Shown here: in pieces, positions 8,460 through 17,439 of the stretch
Layout of the letters: every line of letters starts with the position of its first letter
How positions within the stretch are numbered: position 1 is the first letter of the stretch
Origin: Microbacterium trichothecenolyticum
Lineage (GTDB): Bacteria; Actinomycetota; Actinomycetes; Actinomycetales; Microbacteriaceae
Direction: 5' to 3'
Length of the DNA stretch: 64,000 nt
NCBI RefSeq assembly: GCF_000956465.1
Contig: NZ_JYJA01000030.1
Coordinates: 1-64,000 of the forward strand
Program-made: the position numbers and the translations under genes
The notes under the pieces: model-generated
The model's input: the letters and a program-made list of their open reading frames with translations, nothing else
Database searches by the model: none
Told to the model about the DNA's origin: nothing

Positions 8460-8505
8460 GAGCGGCTCGGGTGCGCACTCTCCCCCGAGCGAGCCCGAGC
8501 CGCTC
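8460..8505. terminator. Hairpin between the two reductase paralogues
   Basis: Perfect 12-bp inverted repeat GAGCGGCTCGGG / CCCGAGCCGCTC with a 22-base loop in the 183-bp gap after copy 1. It may be a terminator or attenuator separating the paralogues; the loop is long for a classical terminator. No ECF41-like promoter was found in this gap. Confidence 0.5.
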
Positions 8506-8574
8506 GTATCGTGCAGCAGGACCGAGCAGGTCTACGCTGAGCGGGGGTCGGGGTCACACGCACCAGGAGGATTC

Positions 8575-9321
8575 GTGAGACTCGCCATCGCCGGCGGCAC
8601 CGGCATGACGGGCGGGCACATCGCAGAGATCGCGCGCGGGCGCGGCCACGATGTCAGCACCCTGTCCCGCCGCACGGGGGTCGAACTCCTGAGCGGCGCA
8701 GGGCTCGCGGGCTCGCTGGACGGGGTCGACGCGCTGATCGACGTGACCAATGTGACGACCGCGAAGCCCGACGTGTCGGTGATGTTCTTCGCCGGGGCCA
8801 CGAAGAGCCTCCTCATGGCCGAGCGCGCAGCGGGGGTCGCCCACCACCTGGTGCTGACCATCGTCGGCGCCGAGGCGGCCCCCGACGGCTACTACGCCGG
8901 AAAGCTGGTGCAGGAGCGGCTGGTCGCCGGCAGCGACGTGCCGTGGACGATCCTGCGCACGACACAGTTCCACGAGTACGCGGCGATGATGTACCACCGA
9001 GGCCACGCCGGGGCCCATGTCACTCCGTCCGGTCGCGTGCAGCCCGTCGCCGTGCACGAGGTCGCCGCGCACCTCGTCGACCTGGCCGAGCAGGGTCCCG
9101 CCGGCCGCGCGACCGACCTCGCCGGACCGCAGGAGGAGAGCCTCGCCGACATGGTGCACCGCTACGCCCGCGCGATCGGCCATCGCGGCCCGATCCCCGT
9201 CGTGAACACCCCCGGCGGCCTCGGCCGCGCCCTCCGCTCCGGAGCGCTGCTTCCCGGCCCCGATGCGCTGCGCGGCACCCAGACGTTCGCCGAGTGGCTC
9301 GACGCCCTCCCCGACGCCTGA
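8575..9321 (+). CDS. NAD(P)-binding oxidoreductase (atypical SDR / NmrA-like), copy 2
   Basis: A 248-residue paralogue of the preceding gene, colinear throughout: RLAIAGGTGMTGGHIAEIA at the N-terminus, GYYAGKLVQERLVAGSDVPW in the middle, and TQFHEYAAMM and LAGPQEESLADMV later. The start is a GTG at 8575 preceded by AGGAGG (8565-8570). The repeated gene next to an ECF41 sigma factor suggests tandem duplication of the regulated enzyme. Divergence between the copies is substantial, so the substrates may differ. Confidence 0.85.
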   Translation: MRLAIAGGTGMTGGHIAEIARGRGHDVSTLSRRTGVELLSGAGLAGSLDGVDALIDVTNVTTAKPDVSVMFFAGATKSLLMAERAAGVAHHLVLTIVGAEAAPDGYYAGKLVQERLVAGSDVPWTILRTTQFHEYAAMMYHRGHAGAHVTPSGRVQPVAVHEVAAHLVDLAEQGPAGRATDLAGPQEESLADMVHRYARAIGHRGPIPVVNTPGGLGRALRSGALLPGPDALRGTQTFAEWLDALPDA

Positions 9322-9328
9322 ACCGGAG

Positions 9329-9371
9329 CGGATGCTGCGACCCTGCGCGACGCGCCGGGTCGCAGCATCCG
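9329..9371. terminator. Bidirectional terminator built from an inverted CGGATGC pair
   Basis: Perfect 15-bp stem CGGATGCTGCGACCC / GGGTCGCAGCATCCG with a 13-base loop between convergent genes. It is one of several terminators here whose stem is made from the over-represented word CGGATGC. Confidence 0.85.
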
Positions 9372-9376
9372 TTCGG

Positions 9377-10210
9377 TCACATCTCCTCGTGGGTGTTCGG
9401 GTCGCCGTCCCACAGACGGCCGCGCTCGAGCGCGCTGATCGCCGCGAGCTGATCGTGAGTGAGCGTGAAGCCGAAGACGTCTGCGTTCTCACGCTGTCGG
9501 TCGGCGTCGGCCGACTTGGGGATCGGCGTGCTGCCGAGCTGCGTGTGCCAGCGCAGCACCACCTGCGTCGGCGTCACGTCGTGGACCGTCGCGAGCTCGG
9601 TGAGGATCTGCTCCGTCAGCAGCTCGCTGCGCTTGGCGAGCGGGCTCCAGCTCTCGGTGCGGATGCCGTGCGTCGCGTGGAACGCGCGAAGCTTCGCCTG
9701 CGGGAAGTACGGGTGCAGCTCGACCTGGTTCACCGCGGGCACGACGCCCGTCTCCTCGATGAGCTCGGTCAGCTGGTCCTCGGTGAAGTTGGAGACGCCG
9801 ATGGAGCGGACGAGTCCGAGTTCACGCGCCTCGATGAGGCCGCGCCAGGTGTCGACGTACTTGCCGACGCTGGGGTTCGGCCAGTGGATCAGCTGCAGGT
9901 CGATGCGGTCGAGGCCCAGCCGATCCAGCGAGCCCTTGACGCTGTCGACCGCCTCCTGCCGGCCGTGGTGGCGACCGGGGATCTTCGACGCGACCAGCAG
10001 TGTGCCGCGGTCGACGTCGCTGCGCCGCACGGCCTCGCCGACCTCGCGCTCGTTCTCGTAGTTGACCGCGGTGTCGAGCAGCCGGTAGCCGGAGCCGATC
10101 GCGCCGACCATGGCCGCGATCCCCTCCTCGCCCCGAAGGCCGTAGGTGCCCAGGCCCAGCTCGGGGAACCAGGCGCCGTCGTTCAAGGTCACGGTGGGGA
10201 TCGCGCTCAT
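9377..10210 (-). CDS. Aldo/keto reductase, 2,5-diketo-D-gluconate reductase type
   Basis: A 277-residue AKR with the family signatures in order: GLGTYGLRGEEG near residue 20, LLDTAVNYENEREVGEAVR (active-site Asp and Tyr, about 43-60), LIHWPNP with the catalytic His region (about 110), SIGVSNFTEDQL, NQVELHPYFPQ, and the cofactor-binding IPKSADADRQRENADVF near 235. This is the AKR5/DkgA-like branch, NADPH-dependent reduction of aldehydes and keto sugars. It is monocistronic and convergent with the reductase paralogue. Confidence 0.92.
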   Translation of the reverse strand: MSAIPTVTLNDGAWFPELGLGTYGLRGEEGIAAMVGAIGSGYRLLDTAVNYENEREVGEAVRRSDVDRGTLLVASKIPGRHHGRQEAVDSVKGSLDRLGLDRIDLQLIHWPNPSVGKYVDTWRGLIEARELGLVRSIGVSNFTEDQLTELIEETGVVPAVNQVELHPYFPQAKLRAFHATHGIRTESWSPLAKRSELLTEQILTELATVHDVTPTQVVLRWHTQLGSTPIPKSADADRQRENADVFGFTLTHDQLAAISALERGRLWDGDPNTHEEM

Positions 10211-10284
10211 GGCTCCATCCTGGCCCTGCTGCCCCGCGCGCGCCGCGTGTCGCGCGCGGGGCTGTCACGGACGGACGTCGGGTC

Positions 10285-11220
10285 TCACCTCTCCCAGCGC
10301 TCGCGCAACCAGTCCAGCGTCACGATCGCCTGGTCCCTCTGGAAGGTGCGCAGCGTCGGCATCCTCGGCGGCACCGGCCGCAGCGATGACCCGAGGAACA
10401 TGCCCGCGAAGCCGGCGAGCACACGGGTCGCGGCATCGCGAGGCATGCCGTCGAAGATCGCGTACCGCCCGATCAGGCGCTCGATGTCGGCATCGGGGTC
10501 GTAGTAGCGCACGTTGATGAGGAGCGACAGCGCGTCGAACCACGCCACGCCCCTCGCCGCCCACGGCCAGTCGATCAGCACCACCGACCCGTCTTCACGC
10601 AGCAGGATGTTGTCGGCGCGGGTGTCGAAGTGCACGAGCCGGTCGCCGCGCACGTCCGCGACGGCGCGGGCCGCGGCATCCGTCAAACCGTCATGGTGCG
10701 CCCGCACCCACGTGTCGAGTCCGCGTGGCAACGGGGGCAGGGTCACAGGGTCGATGCGCTGCCATTCGGCGGCGTCGCCCGCGATCGCGTCGGCGAGCGT
10801 CGTCACGGCGGCGTCCGCGGGCAGCGGCGTCGCCGTCATCGCGTGCAGCGCTTCGAGGACGGCCTCGAGTTCGCCAGGCTCCCACGGAGTGGACGGATGC
10901 CGCGCCTCGACGTCCTCGAGCACGAGGGCGACCCAGTCGTCGTGCTCGACGAAGCCGAGGAGTGCCGGCGCCGGGACGTGGGGCGGAAGTGCTGCCGTGA
11001 TCGCCGCCTCTGCGCGGTGGATTCCCGGGGTGTCGGCGTTCAGCGACAGCCCGGCGCTCTTGACGAACGCGCGGCGGCCGGATGCCGTGATCACGCGGTC
11101 GGCGGACCCGGGCGAGAACCCGCCCGTCTGCGACAGCGCCTCGACCACGGGCTCGCCGAGCACCTCTTCCACCCGCGCGCGCAGCGGCGGCGGGATCTCG
11201 TTCCACGGGAGGCGCGTCAT
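10285..11220 (-). CDS. Aminoglycoside phosphotransferase (APH) family kinase
   Basis: A 311-residue protein of the APH/choline kinase-like fold. The catalytic loop is LVHFDTRADNILL (HxDxxxxN pattern, about 215) and the metal-binding Asp is in VVLIDWPWAARG. The N-lobe includes RRAFVKSAG with the ATP-binding Lys. Many such actinobacterial proteins are not drug kinases, so the substrate is unknown. Its ATG overlaps the stop of the upstream TetR gene by four bases (11217-11220), implying coupled translation. Confidence 0.85.
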   Translation of the reverse strand: MTRLPWNEIPPPLRARVEEVLGEPVVEALSQTGGFSPGSADRVITASGRRAFVKSAGLSLNADTPGIHRAEAAITAALPPHVPAPALLGFVEHDDWVALVLEDVEARHPSTPWEPGELEAVLEALHAMTATPLPADAAVTTLADAIAGDAAEWQRIDPVTLPPLPRGLDTWVRAHHDGLTDAAARAVADVRGDRLVHFDTRADNILLREDGSVVLIDWPWAARGVAWFDALSLLINVRYYDPDADIERLIGRYAIFDGMPRDAATRVLAGFAGMFLGSSLRPVPPRMPTLRTFQRDQAIVTLDWLRERWER

Positions 11221-11846
11221 GTCGGGATCGGCACCGATCCGGGCGCGGCGCCGACGAGGGCCTCCGCCGCGCGGGCCGTGCGGGCGGCGAACCGGGTCGT
11301 GTCGGTGCCGCGCGAGAGGGACTGCGCGTTGAGTCCGTCGATCATGCCGATGAGCTGCCACGCCACCTCGCCGGGCTCGGTCGTCGAGAAGGCGCCGGCG
11401 CGGCATCCGTCCTCGATGATCGACTCCACGAGCGTCTGCCAGCGCTCCATCTGCGCCCGCACGGCACGCGCGAGGGCGTCGTTGCGGCGGGCCATCGCCC
11501 ACCCCTCGACCCACACGACGGTGAGCTCTTCGCGCTCGCCGTCCATCAGGGTGTCGATGAGGGCCCCGAGCCGTGCACCCGGATCGGCGACCGCACCGAC
11601 GACCCCCTCGACGTCGCGCACCTCCTCATCGACGAGGTCGGCGTAGACGCGCGCGACGAGGTCGTCCATCGAGGGCTGGTAGTGCGCCACGAGGCCGGAG
11701 GCGACTCCTGCACGCTCGGCGACTGCGCGCAGCGTGAGGGCGCTCGGTCCCTGTTCCCGCGCGATCGCGGTCGCCGCCGCGACGATCTCGGCAGCCCGTT
11801 CGGCGGGAGCCTTGCGGGTCCGCGGCCGTGACGATGTGCTTGACAT
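11217..11846 (-). CDS. TetR family regulator, BetI-like C-terminal domain
   Basis: A 209-residue repressor. The N-terminal helix-turn-helix is ERAAEIVAAATAIAREQG, then LTLRAVAERAGVASGLVAHY (about 20-58), and the C-terminal half resembles TetR_C_6/BetI-type domains with WVEGWAMARRNDALARAV. The start MSSTSSRPRTRK is chosen because the longer frame runs through the promoter region. It is divergent from the agmatine deiminase gene, with an 18-bp palindrome between them. It probably represses itself and the downstream kinase, and perhaps aguA. Confidence 0.88.
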   Translation of the reverse strand: MSSTSSRPRTRKAPAERAAEIVAAATAIAREQGPSALTLRAVAERAGVASGLVAHYQPSMDDLVARVYADLVDEEVRDVEGVVGAVADPGARLGALIDTLMDGEREELTVVWVEGWAMARRNDALARAVRAQMERWQTLVESIIEDGCRAGAFSTTEPGEVAWQLIGMIDGLNAQSLSRGTDTTRFAARTARAAEALVGAAPGSVPIPT

Positions 11847-11873
11847 GGTCTCGCCAGCATAGGTATCTTTCCT

Positions 11874-11891
11874 ATTGATCGCTAGATCAAT
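11874..11891. promoter_or_regulatory. Palindromic operator candidate, TetR/aguA divergent region
   Basis: ATTGATC-GCTA-GATCAAT, perfect 7-bp arms, in an unusually AT-rich stretch between the divergent TetR and agmatine deiminase genes. Position and symmetry fit autorepression by the neighbouring TetR protein. Confidence 0.65.
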
Positions 11892-11947
11892 TACTTCGCA
11901 AGGCGCATCGACCGCCACCGCGACAAACACCGAACGAAGGGGCGCCG

Positions 11948-12985
11948 ATGGCCTGGAGGATGCCGCACGAGGGCGATCCGCACGAGCGCACGTGGATGGC
12001 GTTCCCGAACGAGGGGCCGACGCTCGGCGACGACCCAGCCGAGCAGGAGCGCTTCTACGCGGCGTGGAGCGCGGTCGCCAACGCCGTCGCCGGCTTCGAG
12101 CCGGTCACGATGCTCGTCGATCCGTCGAAGGCCGAGCGCGCCCAGCGCATGCTCGACTCCGCCATCGACATCGTCGAGACGCCGGTCGACGAGTTCTGGT
12201 TCCGCGACCACGGTCCGACGTTCGTCGTGGACGACCAGCGTCCCGGCGCGCTCGGCGCCGTCGACTGGATCTTCAACGGCTGGGGCGCGCCCGAATGGGC
12301 CTCGTGGGAGAAGGCCGCGCAGCACGCCCGCTTCACCGCGGACCTCGTCGGCGCCGAGCTGGTGAGCTCGCTGCTCGTCAACGAGGGCGGCGGCATCCAC
12401 GTCGACGGCGAAGGCACGGTGCTGGTCACCGAGACCGTGCAGCTCGACCCGCGCCGCAACCGCTTCGCCGACCGGGCACGCGTCGAGGCGGAACTGCACC
12501 GCACGATCGGCGCGACGAAGGTCGTGTGGCTCCCCCGCGGCCTCACCCGCGACTACGACGAGTTCGGCACGAACGGCCACGTCGACATCGTCGCCACCAT
12601 CCCGACCCCCGGCCGCATCCTGCTGCACGCGCAGCAGAATCCCGAGCATCCCGACTTCGAGGTGTCGCGCGATCTGCGCGCCTTCTTCTCGGAGCAGACG
12701 GATGCCGCGGGCCGAACCTTCGAGATCATCGACCTCCCCGCCCCTGAGAGTCTCCGCGACCATGAGGGATTCGTCGACTACAGCTACGTCAACCACCTCG
12801 TCGTCAACGGCGGGATCATCGCGTGCGGGTTCGGCGAGGACCGCGCCGACGCGCAGGCGCGCGAGATCCTCGAGGCCGCGTACCCGGGGCGCCGCGCGCT
12901 GACGGTCGACGCCCGCCAGATCTTCGCGGGCGGCGGCGGCATCCACTGCATCACGCAGCAGCAGCCGACGGTGGTGGCGCGATGA
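11948..12985 (+). CDS. aguA: Agmatine deiminase
   Basis: A 345-residue enzyme of the guanidino-group modifying (PPAD) family converting agmatine to N-carbamoylputrescine and ammonia. Signatures: MPHEGDPHERTWMAFP at the N-terminus, DEFWFRDHGPTFV with substrate-binding Asp residues, LVNEGGGIHVDGEGT, NGHVDIVA with the catalytic His, and the C-terminal GGGGIHCITQQQP with the nucleophilic Cys. The length is close to the family's usual size. No N-carbamoylputrescine amidase of the nitrilase type follows; an amidase-signature protein does. Confidence 0.93.
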   Translation: MAWRMPHEGDPHERTWMAFPNEGPTLGDDPAEQERFYAAWSAVANAVAGFEPVTMLVDPSKAERAQRMLDSAIDIVETPVDEFWFRDHGPTFVVDDQRPGALGAVDWIFNGWGAPEWASWEKAAQHARFTADLVGAELVSSLLVNEGGGIHVDGEGTVLVTETVQLDPRRNRFADRARVEAELHRTIGATKVVWLPRGLTRDYDEFGTNGHVDIVATIPTPGRILLHAQQNPEHPDFEVSRDLRAFFSEQTDAAGRTFEIIDLPAPESLRDHEGFVDYSYVNHLVVNGGIIACGFGEDRADAQAREILEAAYPGRRALTVDARQIFAGGGGIHCITQQQPTVVAR

Positions 12986-12996
12986 GCCTTGGGCGC

Positions 12997-13080
12997 GCAC
13001 AGAATCGGAGCGTCGCGGCGACGCGCCGAGGAGCGGATGCCGCGAACCGGCGAGTCGCCGAAGACCTCCGACTCCGTGTC
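12997..13080. repeat. Dispersed intergenic palindromic element, copy B
   Basis: Shares both ends with the element at 4354-4436: GCACAGAATCGGAG at the left and GAAGACCTCCGAC near the right. The length is 84 bp. The interior contains the genus word GGATGCCGC in the opposite orientation to copy A and a small GCGTCG/CGACGC hairpin. It lies between aguA and the amidase gene, which are co-oriented. Confidence 0.65.
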
Positions 13081-13097
13081 CGACGGGAGATGGCCTG

Positions 13098-14819
13098 ATG
13101 TACCCCGTGGTCGAGAAGACGATCACCGAGCTGCGCGAGGCCCTCGAGTCCGGCGCCGTGACGAGCGTCGAGCTCGTGGACGCGTATCTGGCTCGCATCG
13201 ACGCGTACGATGCGCCCGGCACGGCGACGGCGCTCACCGCGGTGGTCGTGCGCAATCCCGACGCGCGGGCCGAGGCCGCGGCATCCGATCTCCGTCGCGC
13301 CGGAGGGCGCGCGCTCGGGCCGCTCGACGGCATCCCATACACCGCCAAGGACTCGTTCATGGCGAAGGGCCTCACCGTCGCGGCGGGCTCGCCCGCGTTC
13401 GCCGACCTCGTCGCGCAGCGCGACGCGTTCTCGATCGAGCGTCTGCGCGGTGCCGGGGCCGTGCTGATCGGTCTCACCAACATGCCCCCGATGGCCAACG
13501 GCGGGATGCAGCGGGGTCTCTACGGCCGCGCCGAGAGCCCCTACAACGCCGAGTACCTGACTTCGGCGTTCGGGTCGGGCTCGTCGAACGGCTCAGGCAC
13601 GGCGACCGCGGCGAGCTTCGCGGCGTTCGGGCTCGGCGAGGAGACGTGGTCGAGCGGCCGCGCGCCGGCCTCGAACAACGCACTGTGCGCCTACACCCCG
13701 TCGCGCGGCGTCATCTCGGTGCGCGGCAACTGGCCGCTCGTGCCCACGATGGACGTCGTCGTGCCGCACACCCGCACGATGGCGGACCTGCTCGAGATCC
13801 TCGACGTGATGGTCGCCGACGACCCCGAGACGCGCGGCGATTTCTGGCGCGCGCAGCCCTGGATCCGGATCCCGGATGCCTCCGCCCTGCGCCCGGCGTC
13901 GTACCCGGCGCTCGCGTCGGGCGATGCCGACGCCGCCGCCGCGACCCTCGCGGGGCGTCGATTCGGTGTGCCGCGCATGTACATCAACGCCGATCCGGAG
14001 GCCGGCACCGCCGCTGACGGCGGGATCGGCGGACCGACGGGCACCCGTGTCGAGACCCGGCCCTCGGTGCTCGCGCTGTGGGAGAAGGCGCGGCTCGACC
14101 TGGAGGCGGCCGGCGCCGAGGTCGTGGAAGTCGACTTCCCGGCGGTCACGAACTACGAGGGCGATCGCCCGGGCGCCCCGACGATCAAGACGCGCGGGCT
14201 CGTGACCGAGGCCTTCCTCCAGCGCGAGATCGTCGACCTCTCGGCGTGGGCGTGGGACGACTTCCTGCGAGCGAACGGCGACCCGGCGCTCGATCGACTC
14301 GACGGCGTGGACGGCGCGACGATCTTCCCGCACCCCGACGGTGCGCTGCCCGACCGGTACACCGGCTTCGACGACGACATCGCGACCTATCCGGCGCAGG
14401 TGCGCGAGCACCCGTACGCGTCGTTCGCCGACATCCCCGAGATCGCCGACGGCGTCCGCGGCCTCGAGGAGACGCGGCGCATCGACCTCGAGGACTGGAT
14501 GTCGATCCTCGGCCTCGACGCCGTGCTCTTCCCCGCGGTCGCCGACGTCGGCCCCGCCGACATGGACGTGAACGCGGCATCCGCCGATCTCGGCTGGCGC
14601 AACGGCGTATGGGTCGCCAACGGCAACCTCGCGATCCGGCACCTCGGCATCCCGACGGTGACCGTGCCGATGGGCACGATGGACGACATCGGGATGCCGG
14701 TGGGGCTGACGATCGCGGGGCGCGCCTACAGCGACCCCGACCTGCTCGCCTGGGCCGCGGCGTTCGAGGCCCTGCGGCCGCGCCGCACCGCTCCCCCGCG
14801 CACGCCCGAGCTCGACTGA
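13098..14819 (+). CDS. Amidase signature family hydrolase
   Basis: A 573-residue enzyme with the Ser-cisSer-Lys amidase fold. The catalytic Lys is in GIPYTAKDSFMAKG (about 85), the cis-Ser lies in FGSGSSNGSGTATAA and the nucleophile in ETWSSGRAPAS (about 155-195). Glycines replace the usual GGSSGG only partly, so the substrate is uncertain. Several acidic insertions make it longer than typical amidases (about 470). It sits directly after agmatine deiminase and six bases before a C45 acyltransferase gene, suggesting a nitrogen-compound scavenging unit. Confidence 0.85.
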   Translation: MYPVVEKTITELREALESGAVTSVELVDAYLARIDAYDAPGTATALTAVVVRNPDARAEAAASDLRRAGGRALGPLDGIPYTAKDSFMAKGLTVAAGSPAFADLVAQRDAFSIERLRGAGAVLIGLTNMPPMANGGMQRGLYGRAESPYNAEYLTSAFGSGSSNGSGTATAASFAAFGLGEETWSSGRAPASNNALCAYTPSRGVISVRGNWPLVPTMDVVVPHTRTMADLLEILDVMVADDPETRGDFWRAQPWIRIPDASALRPASYPALASGDADAAAATLAGRRFGVPRMYINADPEAGTAADGGIGGPTGTRVETRPSVLALWEKARLDLEAAGAEVVEVDFPAVTNYEGDRPGAPTIKTRGLVTEAFLQREIVDLSAWAWDDFLRANGDPALDRLDGVDGATIFPHPDGALPDRYTGFDDDIATYPAQVREHPYASFADIPEIADGVRGLEETRRIDLEDWMSILGLDAVLFPAVADVGPADMDVNAASADLGWRNGVWVANGNLAIRHLGIPTVTVPMGTMDDIGMPVGLTIAGRAYSDPDLLAWAAAFEALRPRRTAPPRTPELD

Positions 14820-14825
14820 GAACCC

Positions 14826-15899
14826 ATGGAACTCCGCACCTTCACGTCGACGACTCCGGATCCCGCCACGCGCGGCGCCGAACTGGGTGCGGCTTTCGCA
14901 ACCCAGTACCGGCGCACGGCGCAGCTGTACCTCGCGCACTTCGCCGAGCTCGGCATCCCTTCCGATGCGGTGAGGGCGATCGCCGACCGCACGCACGCCT
15001 CGCTCGCCACCTGGGCACCTGGCCTCGGCGCGGAGGCCGACGCCATCGCCGCTGCGGCCGGCCTCGAGCCGTGGCGGCTCGCCGCCGTCGGCGGACGCAC
15101 CGAGATCCTCGCGGTGGCACCGCCGCCGAGGGAGGGCGAGTGCTCGACCGCGGTCCATGTCGGCCCGCGGCTCGCTGCCGAGACGCTGCAGACGTGGGAC
15201 TGGCACGACTTCTTGGTGCCGGAGGGACTCCTGGTGGAGTTCGCCACCGCCGGCGGGATGCGCGTGAAGATGTTCACCGAGTTCGGCACCGCGGCGAAGA
15301 TCGGCGTCAACAGCGCCGGGCTCGGCCTGCACTTCAACATCCTGTCGCACCAGACGGACTCGGACGCCGGCGGCGTCCCCGTCCACGCGATCGCGCGCCG
15401 CGTGCTCGAAGAGGCCCGGTCCATCGGGGACGCGCGGGACATCGCAGCGAGCGCGACGGTGAGCGCCTCGACAGTGCTGACGGTCTTCGAGACCGACGGT
15501 GCCGGGTCGCGGGCCGCGTCGCTCGAGCTTTCTCCCGCAGGTCTCGGCGCCGTCGAGCCCGCCGCGGACGGCTGGCTCTTCCACACGAACCACTTCCTCG
15601 ACTCGGCGCTCTTCGCGGGCGACACCATGCCCGCCGACTCCACGACCATGGAGCGCCTCGCGCATCTCGAGGACGTGCGGGACGGCCTCGCCGGCCTGGA
15701 TCCCACCGCCCGGGCGCTCGCGGCGTGCGGCGGACAGGGAGCCGCGGCCGAGATCTGCATGACCCCCGACCCGACCCTCCCCCGCATCGATCAGTGGGCG
15801 ACCCTGCTCACGGTCGCCGTCGACACCCAGTGCTTCGCGCTCGAGGTCTTCCCCGGCCGTCCTGACGAAGCGGCTGCCGGAGGCCTCGCCCGCTTCTGA
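14826..15899 (+). CDS. C45 family autoproteolytic acyltransferase/hydrolase
   Basis: A 357-residue Ntn-hydrolase related to acyl-CoA:6-aminopenicillanate acyltransferase. The precursor would cleave itself before Cys in PREGECSTA (about residue 104), exposing the N-terminal nucleophile. Downstream features are TWDWHDFLVPEG and KIGVNSAGLGLHFNIL, typical of the family's beta strands. In bacteria, relatives hydrolyse amides such as acyl-amino acids. It directly follows the amidase gene, so the two probably share a transcript and act on related amide substrates. Confidence 0.85.
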   Translation: MELRTFTSTTPDPATRGAELGAAFATQYRRTAQLYLAHFAELGIPSDAVRAIADRTHASLATWAPGLGAEADAIAAAAGLEPWRLAAVGGRTEILAVAPPPREGECSTAVHVGPRLAAETLQTWDWHDFLVPEGLLVEFATAGGMRVKMFTEFGTAAKIGVNSAGLGLHFNILSHQTDSDAGGVPVHAIARRVLEEARSIGDARDIAASATVSASTVLTVFETDGAGSRAASLELSPAGLGAVEPAADGWLFHTNHFLDSALFAGDTMPADSTTMERLAHLEDVRDGLAGLDPTARALAACGGQGAAAEICMTPDPTLPRIDQWATLLTVAVDTQCFALEVFPGRPDEAAAGGLARF

Positions 15900-15908
15900 C
15901 CCGCCGTG

Positions 15909-17384
15909 TCAGCGCAGGCCCGAGCGCAGGTCTTCAGCGGCCCCGCCGGTCACGTCGGTCCCGGATGTCGCCGGGGTGGCAGCATCCGCCCCCTCCTCGT
16001 CGGTGTGGAGCGACGGCGGGGCCGCGGAGTACGCGTCGGACAGCTCACGATAGGGCTTGGACACGAAGGCGAGCAGCACGACCAGCAGGAGCACCAGGCT
16101 CGCGCCGGCGAACGCGAGCGCGATGCCGCGAGCCTCGCCCTCGCCGAGCAGCCAGCCCCACGCCTGCTGGCCCTCGGGCGAATTCATGTAGGGGATGAGC
16201 CAGAACTGCGCGATGGGTCCGATGAGGAAGGCGGAGACGGGTGCCGCGGCGGACTCCACGCTCGCGGCGAAGCCGAAGACGCGCCCCTGCTTCTCGAACG
16301 GCACGACGCGCTGCACGATCGTCTGCTCGGAGGCTTCGGCGATGGGCATGAGCGCCATGAAGATCAGGATGCCGAGCCCGTACAGCCACCACCACTCGCG
16401 GATCGCGAAGGTCATGCCGAGCAGCGCGATGCCGATGTTGACGAGCAGCATCGTGCGCACCGGGTTCTTGCCGAGGCCGAACCTCGCCACGAGTGCGCCG
16501 CCGATGATGAATCCGAAGCTCGTCACGCCGAGGACGATGCCCCACATCTCGACCGAGAAGAGCGTCAGTCCGTACGGGTCCATGAGGGCCATGAAGACCC
16601 CGCCCACGAGGTTGTTGAACGTGGAGAAGAGGATGAGGGCGAGAAGCCCCGGCACCGCCATGACCGCAGGGATCACGCCCTTGAAGCCGAAGCCCTTCGG
16701 CGCCTCCCCCTCGACGTGGGCGACGCCGCGCTCGGGGATCGGGACGAAGATGAGGTGGATCAGCGCGACACCGGTGGCAGCGATCGCGATGGCGACCGTC
16801 CAGCCCATGCCGAGCAGCCCGATCGACAGGCCGGAGAACACGCTCGTCACCATGAACGCGATGCCCTGCACCGCACCGACGAGACCGTTCGCCTTGTCGC
16901 GCCGGTCCCCTGGGACGAGCAGGGTCACCGTCGTCGAGAGCGCGATGTTGCGGAGGTTCTCGACGACCCCGCCGAGGAGGATGACGCCCGCGAACGCCCA
17001 GAACCACGGACCGGTCCAGTCGAGCAGCGCACTCTCGGGGAACGCCACGAACATGGCGCCGGCGACGACGTAGGCCGACACTGTCACGATGCTCGAGAGC
17101 AGCATGACCGACTTCTTCTTCATGTGATCGACGATCACGCCGAACACGACGCCGAAGACGGCCACGAGCAGCATGTACGACCCGCCGATGATCGCCGTCG
17201 CGAGCACCGACTTGGTCTCGAGGTACACCCAGAACGTCAGCGCGAACCAGAGGTAGCTCGAGGTCACGTTGGCGAGCGCGGTGTTGACGAGCACCTGGTA
17301 GAACGCGCGGAGCGTGCGCGCATCGGGGCGGTGCTGGACGGGATCTTCGGATGCTGCGGGCCCGGCAGGGCTCGGCTGGCTCAT
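15909..17384 (-). CDS. MFS transporter
   Basis: A 491-residue inner-membrane protein with about twelve transmembrane segments. Conserved pieces include VFGVVFGVIVDHMKKKSVMLLSSI, the loop 2-3 signature region (motif A, with Asp-His-Met-Lys-Lys-Lys), and PIAEASEQTIVQRVVPFEKQG, typical of MFS_3/EntS-like exporters. The C-terminal tail is hydrophilic. It ends nine bases from the convergent C45 gene. The TetR gene divergent from it makes this a classic efflux pump-repressor pair; the cargo is unknown. Confidence 0.9.
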   Translation of the reverse strand: MSQPSPAGPAASEDPVQHRPDARTLRAFYQVLVNTALANVTSSYLWFALTFWVYLETKSVLATAIIGGSYMLLVAVFGVVFGVIVDHMKKKSVMLLSSIVTVSAYVVAGAMFVAFPESALLDWTGPWFWAFAGVILLGGVVENLRNIALSTTVTLLVPGDRRDKANGLVGAVQGIAFMVTSVFSGLSIGLLGMGWTVAIAIAATGVALIHLIFVPIPERGVAHVEGEAPKGFGFKGVIPAVMAVPGLLALILFSTFNNLVGGVFMALMDPYGLTLFSVEMWGIVLGVTSFGFIIGGALVARFGLGKNPVRTMLLVNIGIALLGMTFAIREWWWLYGLGILIFMALMPIAEASEQTIVQRVVPFEKQGRVFGFAASVESAAAPVSAFLIGPIAQFWLIPYMNSPEGQQAWGWLLGEGEARGIALAFAGASLVLLLVVLLAFVSKPYRELSDAYSAAPPSLHTDEEGADAATPATSGTDVTGGAAEDLRSGLR

Positions 17385-17439
17385 GACGGATTCCTTCGGC
17401 GTGTTCGTGGAACGAGCGGCGAGGGCGAGGGCCTAAGGT

